Made by a program: the position numbers and the translations under genes
Source of the DNA: Clostridia bacterium
Lineage (GTDB): Bacteria; Bacillota; Clostridia; Christensenellales; Aristaeellaceae
Direction: 5' to 3'
NCBI GenBank assembly: GCA_017524615.1
Contig: JAFXVJ010000019.1
Location: 1-64,000, forward strand
Length of the DNA stretch: 64,000 nt
Notes under the pieces: model-generated
What the model saw: only the letters and a program-made list of their open reading frames with translations
What the model was told of the DNA's origin: nothing
Database searches by the model: none
Shown here: positions 17,450 through 27,264 of the stretch, in pieces
Layout: every line of letters begins with the position of its first letter
How positions within the stretch are numbered: the stretch's first letter is position 1

Positions 17450-18310
17450 TTATTCAGACTTCAAGCCCAGCAGTTTGCAGGCGTTGCCGCCCAAAATCGC
17501 GCGCTGTTCCTCCTTCGTCAGCGGAAGCGCGAGGAACTGCCGCAGGCAGGCGGCCTGATCGCCCCAGGGGCAGTCGGTGCCAAACAGGGTATGATCCGCT
17601 CCGAAGGCACGGATCTGGGCAACGAACGCATCCTCCCAGAGCAATTGCAGCGATTCCTCCGTTTGATAGTAGCCGTCGCCGTTGGGCACCATGCTGCCCA
17701 GGGAAAAGGAGGTGTCGATATACAGGCCCTGGCCCGCCAGGGTCTCCGCGGCCTCCTGCCAGCAGCGCCAGCCGCCCATATGGGCCAGGATCAGGGTGAC
17801 AGGCCCCACCGCCCGGAGGGCATGGAGGATCATGGCCGGCGAAGCGTGCACCAGGTTGGGGAAGCCTACGTCCAGCCCGGCGTGGATCAGCACCATGAGG
17901 CCCAGCTCCCCGCAGCATGCCAGAACGCGCAGAAAACGCGGATCATCAAAATCCACCCCCTGATAGACGGGGTGCAGTTTAATGCCTTTGATGCCCGCCC
18001 GGGCGATCCGGGCCAGCTCGGCTTTGGGGTTTTCGAAGTCCGGATGCATGCAGCCAAAGGAAAAAACGCCGGTATCCGCCGCCTGTTCATGCATGCGGAT
18101 GGAGGCGTCGTTCACCTTCTCCACCTGCCGGGGGTTGGTGGCCACCGGCAGCACCAGGGATGCGTCGATGCCGGCCTTTTGCATAGAGGCGCGCAGCTGG
18201 CCCACGGTGCCGTCGGTGAAGGGATGGGTGTGGGAGGCGGCCTGCAGCCGGTTTATGGCAGCGGAGGCGATGGCATCGGGAAACGTGTGGGTGTGAAAAT
18301 CAATGATCAT
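17450..18310 (-). CDS. Amidohydrolase family 2 (metal-dependent hydrolase)
   Basis: A 286-residue TIM-barrel amidohydrolase (PF04909 type). It begins MIIDFHTHTFPD (metal-binding HxH), with IKLHPVYQGVDFDDPR near 120, LVLIHAG-like segment LMVLIHAGLD near 143, LILAHMGGWRCW near 176 and LFGTDCPWGD near 239 (catalytic Asp). Members hydrolyse or decarboxylate small ring or acid substrates. Of two in-frame ATG codons, the one at 18310 fits an upstream GAGG with 7 nt and places the HxH motif at the N-terminus. It converges with the ParB/BMP operon with 99 bp between, and no terminator was seen there. Confidence 0.87.
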   Translation of the reverse strand: MIIDFHTHTFPDAIASAAINRLQAASHTHPFTDGTVGQLRASMQKAGIDASLVLPVATNPRQVEKVNDASIRMHEQAADTGVFSFGCMHPDFENPKAELARIARAGIKGIKLHPVYQGVDFDDPRFLRVLACCGELGLMVLIHAGLDVGFPNLVHASPAMILHALRAVGPVTLILAHMGGWRCWQEAAETLAGQGLYIDTSFSLGSMVPNGDGYYQTEESLQLLWEDAFVAQIRAFGADHTLFGTDCPWGDQAACLRQFLALPLTKEEQRAILGGNACKLLGLKSE

Positions 18311-18375
18311 AGCAAGCCTCATGGAAATACCGCGGCCGGGAAAGAGCAGGAGCGGTCAGACGGGGCGCAGCCCGG

Positions 18376-18396
18376 ACGGCGATTAGCCGTTTTTTT
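18376..18396 (+). terminator. Orphan terminator-like hairpin
   Basis: ACGGC (18376-18380), loop GATTA, GCCGT (18386-18390), then a run of T to 18396. It points in the plus direction although no plus-strand gene lies just upstream; a GTCATCCC-type repeat follows within 15 nt. Confidence 0.6.
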
Positions 18397-18410
18397 CAGA
18401 GAAATACAGG

Positions 18411-18591
18411 TTCTTCACGGATTGCCGGGAAACGATAGCCTTTCGGTGTCATCCCAAGCGAAACGCAGCCGAGGGATCTGCGCGCGGATCCGGCAAACAG
18501 ATTGTTCGATTCCGTTCCGCTTTTTTCTCCACGCCGCTCAGGGTGACAGGAAAGTCCGTTTCTTTCTCCCTGGCTTTCCGTGAAATTCTTA
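18411..18591 (+). repeat. GTCATCCC-type intergenic repeat, copy 2
   Basis: About 180 bp. The ends TTCTTCACGG and TTTCCGTGAAATTC are inverted relatives. Inside are GGTGTCATCCCAAGC with GAGGGATCTG, and later CGCCGCTCAGGGTGACAGG, so TGTCATCC and its partner GGTGACA form opposed arms. It shares all of these with the copies at 55846 and 60073. The spacer 18311-18626 contains only this repeat and the hairpin before it. Confidence 0.8.
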
Positions 18592-18626
18592 AATAAATTG
18601 ATTCAGCCTGAGAATGGGGAACGGGA

Positions 18627-19751
18627 TCATTCGGTTTCCCGCCCCGCGCCCAGCTTTTCGCGATACTCCCGCTTGATCTGTTCCAGCTTCTGCTGATCCT
18701 GGGCCTGTTGGCGGACGGCGTCCTGCTGGATCCTGCGGGTTTCGTCGATACCGTTTAAGATGGTATGCCAGGCCTGCTCCAGGGTGTCCGGCTGAATGGG
18801 CGTTCCGGATGCCAGGCGCGCGTTGATTTTCGCCTGTTCCACGGTATTCCGGGCGTTTTTGATGAGCATTTCATTGGTGCGCGCGTCCAGCGCGGCCAAC
18901 GCCTGGGATTGCAGGCGCTGCCGCTTGAGCAGGATGGCCTGGGCCAGGGCCTGCTTGAACACAGGCAGGGTAATGATGAAGGCGGAATTGATTTTGCGCA
19001 CCAGGTTCATGTTGTTGAACTGCATGGTTTTCAGCATGGGGATGGATTGCATGGCCACGATTTCGGCGGTGCGCAGGTCCTGGGTGCGCTGCTCCAGCAT
19101 GCTGTGGGCCTGTTGCAGGGACTGGATTTCAAATTTCAGTTCCTGATTGCCGGTGCGCTCCAATGTCTGCTGCAATTCCCCGATATAATCAGCGATTTCC
19201 CGGCAGCCCTGCTCCCCGGCCAGGATGTATTTGACCAGTTCATGATAATACTGCACGTTGGACTGAAACATGGCTTCCAATTGCTGATTGGACTTGCGGA
19301 TATCCGTTTCGTATTGCCGCAGCTGCACGTAAATCCTGTCCACGTCGTCGCCCAGGGTGTGATATTTGTCCAGGATTTTGTCCATCTGCACCCGGCCCTT
19401 GCCAAACAGCCTGCCCCATAAGGACGGATTGTCACGAACCTCATTCATGTCAAACTGGCCCATCACCCGGGCCAGGGCGTTCATCATCCGGTTGGTATCA
19501 TCAAGGGGCGCGGCGCTCATGCTGCGCAGCACCAGATCCGACGCCTTGGAGATCTCCTCAGCCGCCCGGGCCCCAAAGGTGACGATGGTTTCCAGGTCGT
19601 TCACGTCGATTTGGGCAGTCAGCGCCTCCATCTCCGGGGAGTTGGCCAAAGCCAGCCCGGTGGCCTCCCGATCGGCCGCCATGTCATAGGGCTTCACCTC
19701 CGCCAGATCCACGCCCGGGGCAGCGTCCTTTCCGTTCTGCGACAGGGTCAC
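18627..19751 (-). CDS. TelA-like toxic anion resistance protein
   Basis: A 374-residue mostly helical protein of the TelA family (PF05816, tellurite/toxic anion resistance, YceH/KlaB relatives). Hallmarks are LGDDVDRIYVQLRQYETDIR near 135, the NQQLEAMFQSN segment, QSIPMLKTMQFNNMNLVRKI near 240 and ITLPVFKQALAQAILLKRQR near 262. Long coiled-coil stretches suggest a scaffold. Start is a GTG at 19751, 10 nt after AAGGAGG and 1 nt after the stop of the upstream yceG-like gene, so they are co-translated. Together with TerD and YceG relatives nearby it belongs to the ter-type stress system. The biochemical function of TelA is unknown. Confidence 0.9.
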   Translation of the reverse strand: MTLSQNGKDAAPGVDLAEVKPYDMAADREATGLALANSPEMEALTAQIDVNDLETIVTFGARAAEEISKASDLVLRSMSAAPLDDTNRMMNALARVMGQFDMNEVRDNPSLWGRLFGKGRVQMDKILDKYHTLGDDVDRIYVQLRQYETDIRKSNQQLEAMFQSNVQYYHELVKYILAGEQGCREIADYIGELQQTLERTGNQELKFEIQSLQQAHSMLEQRTQDLRTAEIVAMQSIPMLKTMQFNNMNLVRKINSAFIITLPVFKQALAQAILLKRQRLQSQALAALDARTNEMLIKNARNTVEQAKINARLASGTPIQPDTLEQAWHTILNGIDETRRIQQDAVRQQAQDQQKLEQIKREYREKLGAGRETE

Positions 19752-19752
19752 G

Positions 19753-22089
19753 CTATCTTCCCCTCCTTAACAGCTGGCTCAGCCATCCGGATCCTTTGCC
19801 GGTCTGAATGGCTGAAAAATCCGGCACAATCAAATCATACACATAGGGCCCGGCCTGATGTTCCACCAGAACGGGGCCGTCCAGATACCGCTCCACCGTC
19901 TGATAGCCCGTGGGCACAAACACCGCCACATCGAAGCCCAGCCTGCTGAGCAGCGTCAGCCAGATGGCGTCCTCCAGGGTGGCCTGGCAATCCCCGGCGT
20001 TGACTGCCACCAGCTTGGGATTCTTCTGCGTGAAATCGAACCCCTGAATCAGCCGGATCAGTTCCTTGCCCATGTTCAGGGCGGTGGCCAGCACAGTGTA
20101 CTCCGTTCCGTTGACGAAGGTGCCCCGAATCACCCGTTGATCCAGCATTTGCTGCACCTTATCCAGGATATGCTCCTGCATTTCCGGGCGCAGCAGACCG
20201 AAGGGATACTGACGGCTGGATTGGATTTCCTGCCGCCGCAGCCGTCCGTCCCGGATCCACTGCACCGCCAGGGACCGGAAAGGGTTGCCCGGGCCGGATA
20301 CGTTCAGCGGAAACTGGCGGAACAGCAGGGTATGGTCCGCCTCCGCCAGCTTTTTCACCTTCTGCCAGTAGGCGGCCACGTTGCCGCCCTCCACGCCCGA
20401 TACCTTGGCGAAAATCACCGGCAGGTGCGCTTCCTCATCCGCCGTGCTGAAATTGGGGCGGTATTTCAATTCCTGATCCCACAGGATGAAGATTTCATCG
20501 TAGGTGGTGCGCAGGATGATGGTATCCGCCCGACGGAACTGCCTGCTGCGGTACAGGCCGGAATCGGTGTACAGGATGTCCGTCATGTCCTGCTCCGCGT
20601 GGGCGGCCAGGGTTCGCATCTGCGCGCCGCTCTGCCGGGGAAAGCGGGACAGTTCCATCGATTCCGTGCCGGTGATCTCCAGCAGCTGAGAGGAAGAAAA
20701 CAGGCAGGGCTTGCCCAAATCGGGCGCCAGGATCATGACGTCCACCGGCAGGAGGGACAGGTACCGCAGATAGGCCGCTTCCGCCCGGGTTTCACAGCCG
20801 CCCGTTTTGATAAAGACGGGGATGTCCTCCTCCTTCCACCCGCCGAACAGCGCCGCCTGATACCGCCAGATCCAGCACAGCACATACGCCGCCGTAACGG
20901 TGAGCCGGTTCATCTGAGGCTCGGTCCGGGCCTCTTCCTTCATCGTGCGCGCAAAGGCCCGCTGCATCATCCGCTGCAATTCCACGTGGGCGGAGGAGGG
21001 CAGATTGCCCGCCAGATCCACGATCATTTCTTCCGGCAAGCGGTATGTTCCGCGCCGGATCCGCTGCAGCTCCTCCGGGCCCGGCGGCGTCAGGCCGCCA
21101 TCCGCCACCACCACCCGGCGGTGGGCAGAGAGGGCCTGATAGAATTGATACAGCCCGTTCAAATAGGTCGTTTTGTCCTTTACCCCCGTCAGCCGGATCA
21201 GGGCATTGTAAAACAGCCCGCTGTCCTGCCCCCGCTTGGCCGGGGGCGTGAGGAGCTGGGAGTAATCCGCCGCCTGCATCCAGGCATTGGTGCAGGGCGC
21301 GCGGCGGGGAGCGGGAAAGCGGCTTTCCGGATCAACAGGCGGTGCAGGCGGAGAGGGTGGCCGGACGGCGGGCGAAGCCGACGCAGGCCGCCCCGCGGGG
21401 GCCGGCCGGGCCGCGCGCTCCCGGCGCAGGGATTTGAGGGAAAACCCTGCCGGGAAAGGGCCGCCCTCCGGCACGGGACAGCACTGGCTGAACCGGGATT
21501 CCGGGTCGTGCTTCAGGTACGCGCCGTCGCCCTGCGTTTCCAGCAGGATGATATCCGCGCCCATGCCGCACAGCATGCGCAGCAGCATCAGCTCATGGGC
21601 CGTGATACGGCTGCCCTCGTAGAGCACCTTGGGAAGCTGCTCCTGCTCCAGCAGGGGCATGAGCCGCAGGAATCGGTAATACAGCCAGCACATCATTTTG
21701 ACGTAGACGTTTTTCAGGATGCTGTCGCTTTTTCCGTCCTTTTTCATCTCGGCCATCTGCGCGCACAGGGCCTCGGCGAAGGAGCGCCTGCTGCTTTCGC
21801 TCATTTGGGGCACCCATTTTTGCAGGGCGGCCTCCACGAAGGCGCGGGTGGGTTCAAACGCCGTGCCCAGCACATCCGATAAATAACGCAGTTGACCTTC
21901 ATCGGGATTGGCGATCTGTCCCTCGATGATCACGCCCCGCTGCCGGGCCGCTTCGTGCACCTGCCAAATGCAATCGCCCAGGGCGGCGCTGTAGGCGCAC
22001 ACCCGCAGGAAATACGGCCCCGCTTGCCGCCGACGGCTCAGGGGCAGGAGTACGTCCTTCAGTTCTGCTGCTTCCGCTCTTTGCATCAT
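19753..22089 (-). CDS. YceG-like component of the ter stress system
   Basis: A 778-residue protein resembling bacillar YceG (PF14266-type), encoded next to telA as in Bacillus yceGH. Two similar halves are seen, each with a segment like QNLLPKVLYEG/EEDIPVFIKTGG followed by an LL.L..L..DVIILETQGD or LSLLPVDVMILAPDLGK block (about residues 150-215 and 420-480), suggesting a duplicated core. Residues about 225-285 are a Pro/Ala/Arg-rich linker. No classical nucleotide-binding motif was found. Function is unknown; the family was proposed to belong to a membrane-linked metal-stress and biosynthetic complex. Start ATG at 22089 follows GGGGG with about 10 nt; the rhomboid gene ends 16 nt before. Confidence 0.75.
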   Translation of the reverse strand: MMQRAEAAELKDVLLPLSRRRQAGPYFLRVCAYSAALGDCIWQVHEAARQRGVIIEGQIANPDEGQLRYLSDVLGTAFEPTRAFVEAALQKWVPQMSESSRRSFAEALCAQMAEMKKDGKSDSILKNVYVKMMCWLYYRFLRLMPLLEQEQLPKVLYEGSRITAHELMLLRMLCGMGADIILLETQGDGAYLKHDPESRFSQCCPVPEGGPFPAGFSLKSLRRERAARPAPAGRPASASPAVRPPSPPAPPVDPESRFPAPRRAPCTNAWMQAADYSQLLTPPAKRGQDSGLFYNALIRLTGVKDKTTYLNGLYQFYQALSAHRRVVVADGGLTPPGPEELQRIRRGTYRLPEEMIVDLAGNLPSSAHVELQRMMQRAFARTMKEEARTEPQMNRLTVTAAYVLCWIWRYQAALFGGWKEEDIPVFIKTGGCETRAEAAYLRYLSLLPVDVMILAPDLGKPCLFSSSQLLEITGTESMELSRFPRQSGAQMRTLAAHAEQDMTDILYTDSGLYRSRQFRRADTIILRTTYDEIFILWDQELKYRPNFSTADEEAHLPVIFAKVSGVEGGNVAAYWQKVKKLAEADHTLLFRQFPLNVSGPGNPFRSLAVQWIRDGRLRRQEIQSSRQYPFGLLRPEMQEHILDKVQQMLDQRVIRGTFVNGTEYTVLATALNMGKELIRLIQGFDFTQKNPKLVAVNAGDCQATLEDAIWLTLLSRLGFDVAVFVPTGYQTVERYLDGPVLVEHQAGPYVYDLIVPDFSAIQTGKGSGWLSQLLRRGR

Positions 22090-22105
22090 TTGCTGCGTCC
22101 CCCGG

Positions 22106-22693
22106 TTATGAATGTTTCCGCATCCGGTTCATGGAAAAGCCCAGGACGGAGCCCACCACGCCCCCGGCAATGTGGGTCAGCTGGGAAATATGGTCGCTGG
22201 AAGTGATTCCCTGGTAGATCTGCTGGCCCAGATACAGCGCCGCCACCAGGATGAAGGTGACGGGAACGGTGTTTTCCTCCGCGGCGGTAATGGAGGATAA
22301 AAGGATCAGGGCAAATATGACGCCGCTGGCTCCCAGCAGATGCACCGTGGCCGGGAACAGCAGCATGTGCAGGATGCCCGTCACCAGCGCCGTCACCGCC
22401 ATCACGATCACCAGGTTCCTGGCGCCGTATTTTTCCTCCAGCATGGGCCCTAAAATCAACAGATACATCATGTTGTTCAGCAGATGATTCCAGTCCCCAT
22501 GGCCGAACACGTGGCAAAACAGGCGCAGATAGGTGAGCGGATTTAGCAGGGAGGACCGGTACACGCTGAACACCGCCGCGTTGCTGGCGCCGCCGGTGAC
22601 CGCGTTCAGCACCTGCGCCGCCAGGCAGATCAGGGCGAACCCCAGCACCGCTGGGGCGTTGAAGACGATCCGGATCCGTTTGCTGCCGTTCAC
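22106..22693 (-). CDS. Rhomboid-family intramembrane serine protease
   Basis: A 195-residue membrane protein with six hydrophobic segments. Signature parts are the WNHLLNNMMYLLILGPMLEE loop/helix (HxxxN), the catalytic GASGVIFAL near 118 (Ser) and the HIAGGVVGSVLGF near 170 (His), so both residues of the Ser-His dyad are present. It should cleave within or near membrane-spanning helices of a client. Two GTG codons can start it (22699, 22693); GGAAGGAGAGGA favours 22693. It leads a three-gene unit with yceG-like and telA-like genes, an arrangement that suggests proteolytic control of a membrane partner of the ter system. Confidence 0.88.
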   Translation of the reverse strand: MNGSKRIRIVFNAPAVLGFALICLAAQVLNAVTGGASNAAVFSVYRSSLLNPLTYLRLFCHVFGHGDWNHLLNNMMYLLILGPMLEEKYGARNLVIVMAVTALVTGILHMLLFPATVHLLGASGVIFALILLSSITAAEENTVPVTFILVAALYLGQQIYQGITSSDHISQLTHIAGGVVGSVLGFSMNRMRKHS

Positions 22694-22901
22694 GCGCACT
22701 CCTCTCCTTCCTTCAAAAAAAGCGATTGCGGGATCTGTTCATGCTGTTCTCGGATAAGCCGCAGAGATCTGTTTCTTTTCCGGGAATAGGGTCGGTCGAG
22801 CTCCTCGGGCCTCCCGGCGCACATGCCGGTGCGACTCACACAGGGGGAGCGCCCCGGTTGAGGCTGCCCGACCAGAAAAACGTTCGCGTCGGGAAGCGAA
22901 A

Positions 22902-22930
22902 GCGGGCCGCCCTTTTGTCGGACGGCCCGC
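22902..22930 (-). terminator. Terminator-like hairpin after the terD pair
   Basis: GCGGGCCG (22902-22909) pairs with CGGCCCGC (22923-22930), just after the stop codon of the gene at 22937. On the minus strand it is followed by CTTTCGCTTCC, a weak T-tract. It may separate the ATPase-terD unit from the rhomboid-yceG-telA unit. The spacer 22694-22936 holds nothing else clear. Confidence 0.5.
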
Positions 22931-22936
22931 GGCGAT

Positions 22937-23551
22937 TCACTGATACAGCTTGATCAGGCTTTGCAGGCGGCTGGCCTGGGCAACGCCCTGTCCAATGGCG
23001 TTGAATTTCCATTCACTGCCCCGGCGGTAGATTTCGCCCACCACCATGCCGGTCATCCCGCTGTAATCCTCCGTCAGGTTGAAGCGGCAGATCTCGCTGT
23101 TCTTGCTCATATCCACCAGCCGGATGAACGCGTTGCGGATCATGCCGAAATGCTGATGGCGCACATTGGCGTCGTAAATGTTCACCACGAACACCAATTT
23201 CTGCACCTGAGGCGGCAGCAGGCTCAGATCCACCATGATCTGCTCATCATCGCCCTCGCCGTTGCCCGTCAGGTTGTCTCCCTGGTGGATGATGGCGCCG
23301 CTCGCGTGGCGCAGGTTGCCGAAATACACACAGCAGCTTTTCACGTCCTGGCTGATCACTTTGCCGTTTTCGCCGCACAGGATGCAGGAAGCGTCGCAGT
23401 CGATATCCTGCGGCTTGGGAGCGAACAGGGACATGAAGCCCTTGGCCGCGGGCTGCGCCTCATCCCAGCCCAGGCCCACCATGACCCGTCTGAGGCCCAG
23501 GCCCTCCTTGGTCAGGCTGATTTTTTCGCCCTTTCGCAAATTGACAGACAT
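22937..23551 (-). CDS. TerD-family calcium-binding stress protein
   Basis: A 204-residue TerD-fold protein. Residues 1-15 are MSVNLRKGEKISLTK, near 30 GLGWDE, near 52 DIDCDASCILC, near 85 ASGAIIHQGDNLTGNGEG and DDEQIMVDLS (the acidic Ca2+-binding loops of the family), near 125 VNIYDAN, and near 165 GMVVGEIYRRGSEWKFNAIG. It is a cytosolic beta-sandwich that binds Ca2+ in characterised relatives. Compared with the paralogue upstream it has an insertion near residue 38 (FMSLFAPKPQ) and four extra cysteines. It lies 18 nt downstream of that paralogue with its own GGAGG. Confidence 0.93.
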   Translation of the reverse strand: MSVNLRKGEKISLTKEGLGLRRVMVGLGWDEAQPAAKGFMSLFAPKPQDIDCDASCILCGENGKVISQDVKSCCVYFGNLRHASGAIIHQGDNLTGNGEGDDEQIMVDLSLLPPQVQKLVFVVNIYDANVRHQHFGMIRNAFIRLVDMSKNSEICRFNLTEDYSGMTGMVVGEIYRRGSEWKFNAIGQGVAQASRLQSLIKLYQ

Positions 23552-23569
23552 GCCCCGGTCCTCCTTCCG

Positions 23570-24148
23570 TCAGGTTTCAATGCCGTAGTTGGCGCACAGC
23601 GCCGCCAGGCCGCCCTGGAAGCCGCTGCCCACCGCGTTGAATTTCCATTCTCCGTTATGGCGGTAGATTTCGCCCACCACCACCGCTGTTTCGATGGAGA
23701 AATCCTCCTCCAGGTCATAGCGGATGATTTCGCTGCCCGTGGCGTCGTCCACGATGCGCACAAAGGCGTTGCTGACCATGCCGAAATTCTGGCGGCGCAC
23801 GTCGGCGTCGTAGATGGTAACGGTGATGGCAATGCGTTCAATGTTCACGGGCACCAGGCTCAGATCCACCTGGATCTGCTCGTCGTCGCCCTCGCCCGCG
23901 CCGGTGCGGTTGTCGCCGCCGTGAATAACGGCGCCCGAGGGATGGGTCATGTTGCCGTAGAATACAAAGTCCTCATCCCGCGTGACCCGTCCGCTGGTCC
24001 CCAGCAGGAAGGCGGAGGCGTCCAGATCGAATTCAAAGCCGCCGTCGTACCGGTTCACGTCCCAGCCAAGCCCCACCGTGATTTTGCTCAGGCTGGGGTT
24101 GCCCTTCGTCAGATCTACCTTCTGGCCTTTTCTCAGATTCACAGCCAT
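23570..24148 (-). CDS. TerD-family calcium-binding stress protein
   Basis: A 192-residue TerD-fold protein with the standard motifs: [13 protein letters not shown] at the start, [20 protein letters not shown] near 28, [12 protein letters not shown] and DDEQIQVDL near 85 (acidic Ca2+ loops), [16 protein letters not shown] near 115 and [20 protein letters not shown] near 155. It is closer to the classical TerD/TerE pattern than its neighbour. AAAAGGAGG precedes the ATG. The upstream calcium ATPase gene ends 49 nt before it with no terminator, so the pump and both TerD proteins are probably made from one transcript. Confidence 0.95.
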   Translation of the reverse strand: MAVNLRKGQKVDLTKGNPSLSKITVGLGWDVNRYDGGFEFDLDASAFLLGTSGRVTRDEDFVFYGNMTHPSGAVIHGGDNRTGAGEGDDEQIQVDLSLVPVNIERIAITVTIYDADVRRQNFGMVSNAFVRIVDDATGSEIIRYDLEEDFSIETAVVVGEIYRHNGEWKFNAVGSGFQGGLAALCANYGIET

Positions 24149-24197
24149 GCGTTTTTCCTCCTTTTCATATTCCGGCTTGCTGCCAATGTTCTTCTGA

Positions 24198-26876
24198 TTA
24201 TTCTTCCGTTTCTTTTTTCATCATCGACCGACGGATGATCTCCACCGGGATTACCAGGAAAGCAATCACCGCGCATACCAGCCAGGTGGTGGCCGTCAGA
24301 GGCCGCACGCTGAGCACGTCGCCGCCGATGGTGACGAATACGAACTGCGCAATGAAGATCAGGCCCATCACCAGCAGGAAATTCTTGTTGCGGCCCAGAT
24401 GCTCAAACACATTCATATGGCCGGTGCGGGCGTTGAAGCCGTTGAAGGTGATGGCCATCATGAAGGTGGCGAACACCGCGGAGTTCAGATAAAGCTGCAT
24501 TTCGGATTTGCCGATCTGCTCCGAAATGATTTCCCAGGTGTATCCTGTGGCGGACGTGCCGATCAGATTCCACATGACGGGCAGGAAGCGGATGCACAGG
24601 CAGGCCGCGGTGATGAACAGCGCCGTCACGATCACCTCAGTGAGCATGGCCTTGGATACGATGGAGGCGTCCCGGGGAATGGGCTTTTCCTTCATGTACT
24701 CCTTCAGCGCCGGCTCGGAGCCGAAGGCGATGGCGGCCAGGGTATCCATGGCCAGGTTGATCAGCAGCAATTGCACCACGGTCAGGATCTCGTTCTCCCC
24801 GAAGAAGGGGGCCAGGAAGCAGGTGAGCACGGCAGCCACGTTCACCGTCAGCTGGAAGATCAGGAACTTGCGGATGGACTTGAACATGGTGCGGCCGTAC
24901 AGGATGGCCTTGTCGATGGAGGTGAAGTTGTCGTCCAGGATGGTGATGTCGCCGGCCTCCTTGGCCACCTCCGTGCCACTGCCCATGGCGAAGCCCACGT
25001 CGGCCTTCTTGAGGGCGGGGGAGTCGTTGACGCCGTCGCCGGTCATGCCCACCACCAGGTTCATCTCCTGGGCGATGCGTACCAGGCGGCTCTTATCGGT
25101 GGGCAGGGCACGGGCGACCACCCGCAGGTTGGGCAGGATCCTTTTCAGCTCGTCGTCGCTCTTCTCAGCCATTTCGGCGGAGGTCAGGGCCACGTCGGTG
25201 GTCTCCCGCAGAAGGCCCGCTTCCCGGGCGATGGCCACGGCGGTTTCCTTGCGGTCGCCTGTCACCATCACCACCTGGATGCCGGCGTCCTGCACTTCTT
25301 TGATGGCGGGAATGACTTCCTTGCGCACGTTGTCGCGGATGGACAGGACGCACACCAGCGTCAGGTCCCTGCCCTCGGGATCGCCTTCGGTCTTAGCCAC
25401 GCCCAGCAGGCGCATGGAGCGGCCCGCCTGGGCGTCCATGTAGATCAGCAGAGAGGACTGGGTTTCATGGTTCAGGGGCTTTTCTTCGCCGTTTTCATCA
25501 ATGAATTTGGAGCAGCGCTCAATGATCCTTTCCGGCGCGCCCTTGAGGTAGGTGACGGATTTGCCGTTCCTGGTCACGGTGACGTCGGACATTTTCTTGG
25601 TGGAGTTGAAGGGATTGAAGCCTATCACCTCATCCCGGTTCATCTGGGCCACGGCGTTTTCGCCCATCAGGAAGGCCATCATGGCCCGGTCGGTGGAGTT
25701 GCCGCCGATGATCTCGTTGCCGGAAACCGTGGCGGAGTTGTTCAGGCCGATGCCGGTGATGATGTCGCTGCGCATTGATACGGGCAGCTCCGTCAGCTTG
25801 GTGAAGATGCGCTGGTTGCCCGTGGCCAGCTCCACCACGGACAGGCGGCCCTCGGTGATGGTGCCGGTTTTATCGGTGAAGAGCAGGGACAGGCTGCCGG
25901 CGGTTTCCAAACCGTTGATCTTGCGCACCAGCACGTTGTCCTTGATCATGCGGATGGACTGGAAGGAAAGCAGGATGCTGGTCAGCATGGGCAATCCTTC
26001 CGGCACGGCGCACACGATGATGGTGACGGCCACGGTGACGGCCTCGATGCTCAGCTTGATCCAGTTCGACAGGGCGTCCGCCTGGAATTCGGGGCTGGAC
26101 ACCGTGCCGTTGAACACGTTGATCAGGATCACGCCCAGGATGATGGCGGCGGCACCGATGTAGCCGAAGGTGGAGATCTGCTTGGCCAGTTTGCCCAGCT
26201 TCACCTGCAGGGGCGTTTCGCGGGTGTCCTCCTGCACTTCCAGGGCCAGTTCGCCAAACAGCGTCCTGTCGCCCACCACCTTCACTTCCATGTATGCCTC
26301 GCCCGACACCACCACGGTGCCCCGGTAGGCGTAATGGGTGTTCAGCAGATCCTTGATGTTGTATTCTTCCCCGTTGGGGTTGGGCGCTTTCTGGGCTTCC
26401 TCGGTTTCGCCGTTCAGGGCGGCCTGGTCCACCATCACTTCGCCATCGACGATCTCGCCGTCGGCGGGGATCTTGTCGCCGGCCTGGAGGTAGATGATAT
26501 CGCCCACCACCACTTCGCTCACGTGCATTTCATGCAGCTGCCCGTCGCGAAGGATCTTGGTCATTTCCTTGGATTCTTCTTCCGCCTTCAGCAGGCTGGC
26601 CTTGCCCTCCTGGCTGTGCTCGGAAACGGAGGCGACGCCGTTGGCCAGCAGAATGGCGATCAGCACGCACACGGGCTCGTACCATTCCGCCTTTTTCATG
26701 ATCCACAGCACCACCTGAATGGCCAGCGCCACCAGCAGGATCATGATCATGGGATCCTTAAACCCCTCCAGGATCTTTTTCCACAGGGGATCCGGGGGGA
26801 TTTGCGTCAAGGTGTTCGAACCGTTTTTCTTCCGGCTGTCTTCCACCTGCTGCGCGGTCAAGCCTTTCAAATTCAT
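24198..26876 (-). CDS. Calcium-translocating P-type ATPase (PMCA type)
   Basis: An 892-residue P2-type ATPase. Order of parts: N-terminal cation ATPase domain (about 1-60, [17 protein letters not shown]), TM1-2, actuator domain with LNGETEE near 190, TM3-4 with the ion-site CAVPEGLPM near 325, phosphorylation motif [11 protein letters not shown] near 365 (Asp), nucleotide domain with KGAPE, hinge with MVTGDRKET and [19 protein letters not shown], then six C-terminal helices. This matches bacterial Ca2+ pumps that expel calcium from the cytoplasm. The frame is open further upstream, but AAGAGGAG 8 nt before the ATG at 26876 and the MNLKGL start decide for this position. It is followed by two TerD genes, whose products bind Ca2+. 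Confidence 0.95.
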   Translation of the reverse strand: MNLKGLTAQQVEDSRKKNGSNTLTQIPPDPLWKKILEGFKDPMIMILLVALAIQVVLWIMKKAEWYEPVCVLIAILLANGVASVSEHSQEGKASLLKAEEESKEMTKILRDGQLHEMHVSEVVVGDIIYLQAGDKIPADGEIVDGEVMVDQAALNGETEEAQKAPNPNGEEYNIKDLLNTHYAYRGTVVVSGEAYMEVKVVGDRTLFGELALEVQEDTRETPLQVKLGKLAKQISTFGYIGAAAIILGVILINVFNGTVSSPEFQADALSNWIKLSIEAVTVAVTIIVCAVPEGLPMLTSILLSFQSIRMIKDNVLVRKINGLETAGSLSLLFTDKTGTITEGRLSVVELATGNQRIFTKLTELPVSMRSDIITGIGLNNSATVSGNEIIGGNSTDRAMMAFLMGENAVAQMNRDEVIGFNPFNSTKKMSDVTVTRNGKSVTYLKGAPERIIERCSKFIDENGEEKPLNHETQSSLLIYMDAQAGRSMRLLGVAKTEGDPEGRDLTLVCVLSIRDNVRKEVIPAIKEVQDAGIQVVMVTGDRKETAVAIAREAGLLRETTDVALTSAEMAEKSDDELKRILPNLRVVARALPTDKSRLVRIAQEMNLVVGMTGDGVNDSPALKKADVGFAMGSGTEVAKEAGDITILDDNFTSIDKAILYGRTMFKSIRKFLIFQLTVNVAAVLTCFLAPFFGENEILTVVQLLLINLAMDTLAAIAFGSEPALKEYMKEKPIPRDASIVSKAMLTEVIVTALFITAACLCIRFLPVMWNLIGTSATGYTWEIISEQIGKSEMQLYLNSAVFATFMMAITFNGFNARTGHMNVFEHLGRNKNFLLVMGLIFIAQFVFVTIGGDVLSVRPLTATTWLVCAVIAFLVIPVEIIRRSMMKKETEE

Positions 26877-26993
26877 GAAAAACACTCCTCTTTCTTCATT
26901 TCCTTCCGGTTCCGTTTTTATGCTCCGTCCGGAGGCAGCGCGTCTGTCTGCCACGGAAAAGACGCATGATACAAATGGGACCGTACCTGTTGG

Positions 26994-27022
26994 ATTATAG
27001 CATATCCCCGATGGGAAGTCCA
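26994..27022 (-). promoter_or_regulatory. Promoter of the calcium ATPase-terD unit
   Basis: On the minus strand TGGACT (27017-27022) and perfect TATAAT (26994-26999) are 17 nt apart, about 115 nt before the ATPase start. The rest of the 388-bp spacer 26877-27264 holds the dnaB terminator and a GC-rich inverted stretch at about 27220-27250. Confidence 0.7.
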
Positions 27023-27170
27023 TGATTTTCCATGGTTTTTTGATCGTCCTTCCATGGAGGGAATGCTTTTCGCGTCCTGCCTCCGCGTCCTGCGGAGGTT
27101 TTTCCCCTGACGCAGGAACAGTGTAGCATGCCTCCTCCCTCCGCCGCTATACATTTTTGCCCAAAAATAC

Positions 27171-27203
27171 AAAAAACCGTCCCAACTGTCGGAAACGGTT
27201 TTT
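27171..27203 (-). terminator. Terminator of the yybS-rplI-dnaB operon
   Basis: AAAAACCGT (27172-27180) pairs with ACGGTTTTT ending at 27203; on the minus strand the hairpin is followed by a run of six T. It lies 60 nt after dnaB. Confidence 0.85.
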
Positions 27204-27264
27204 GACGGAGAGGGCCGGATAGGGGGGGCGCCCCCGGGGCAGCGCCCCGGAGACATTCCTTTCA

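Noticed and set aside
19858..21882. Open plus-strand frame of 674 codons opposite the yceG-like gene
   Set aside because: Antisense shadow; the minus-strand frame has family features and a ribosome site.
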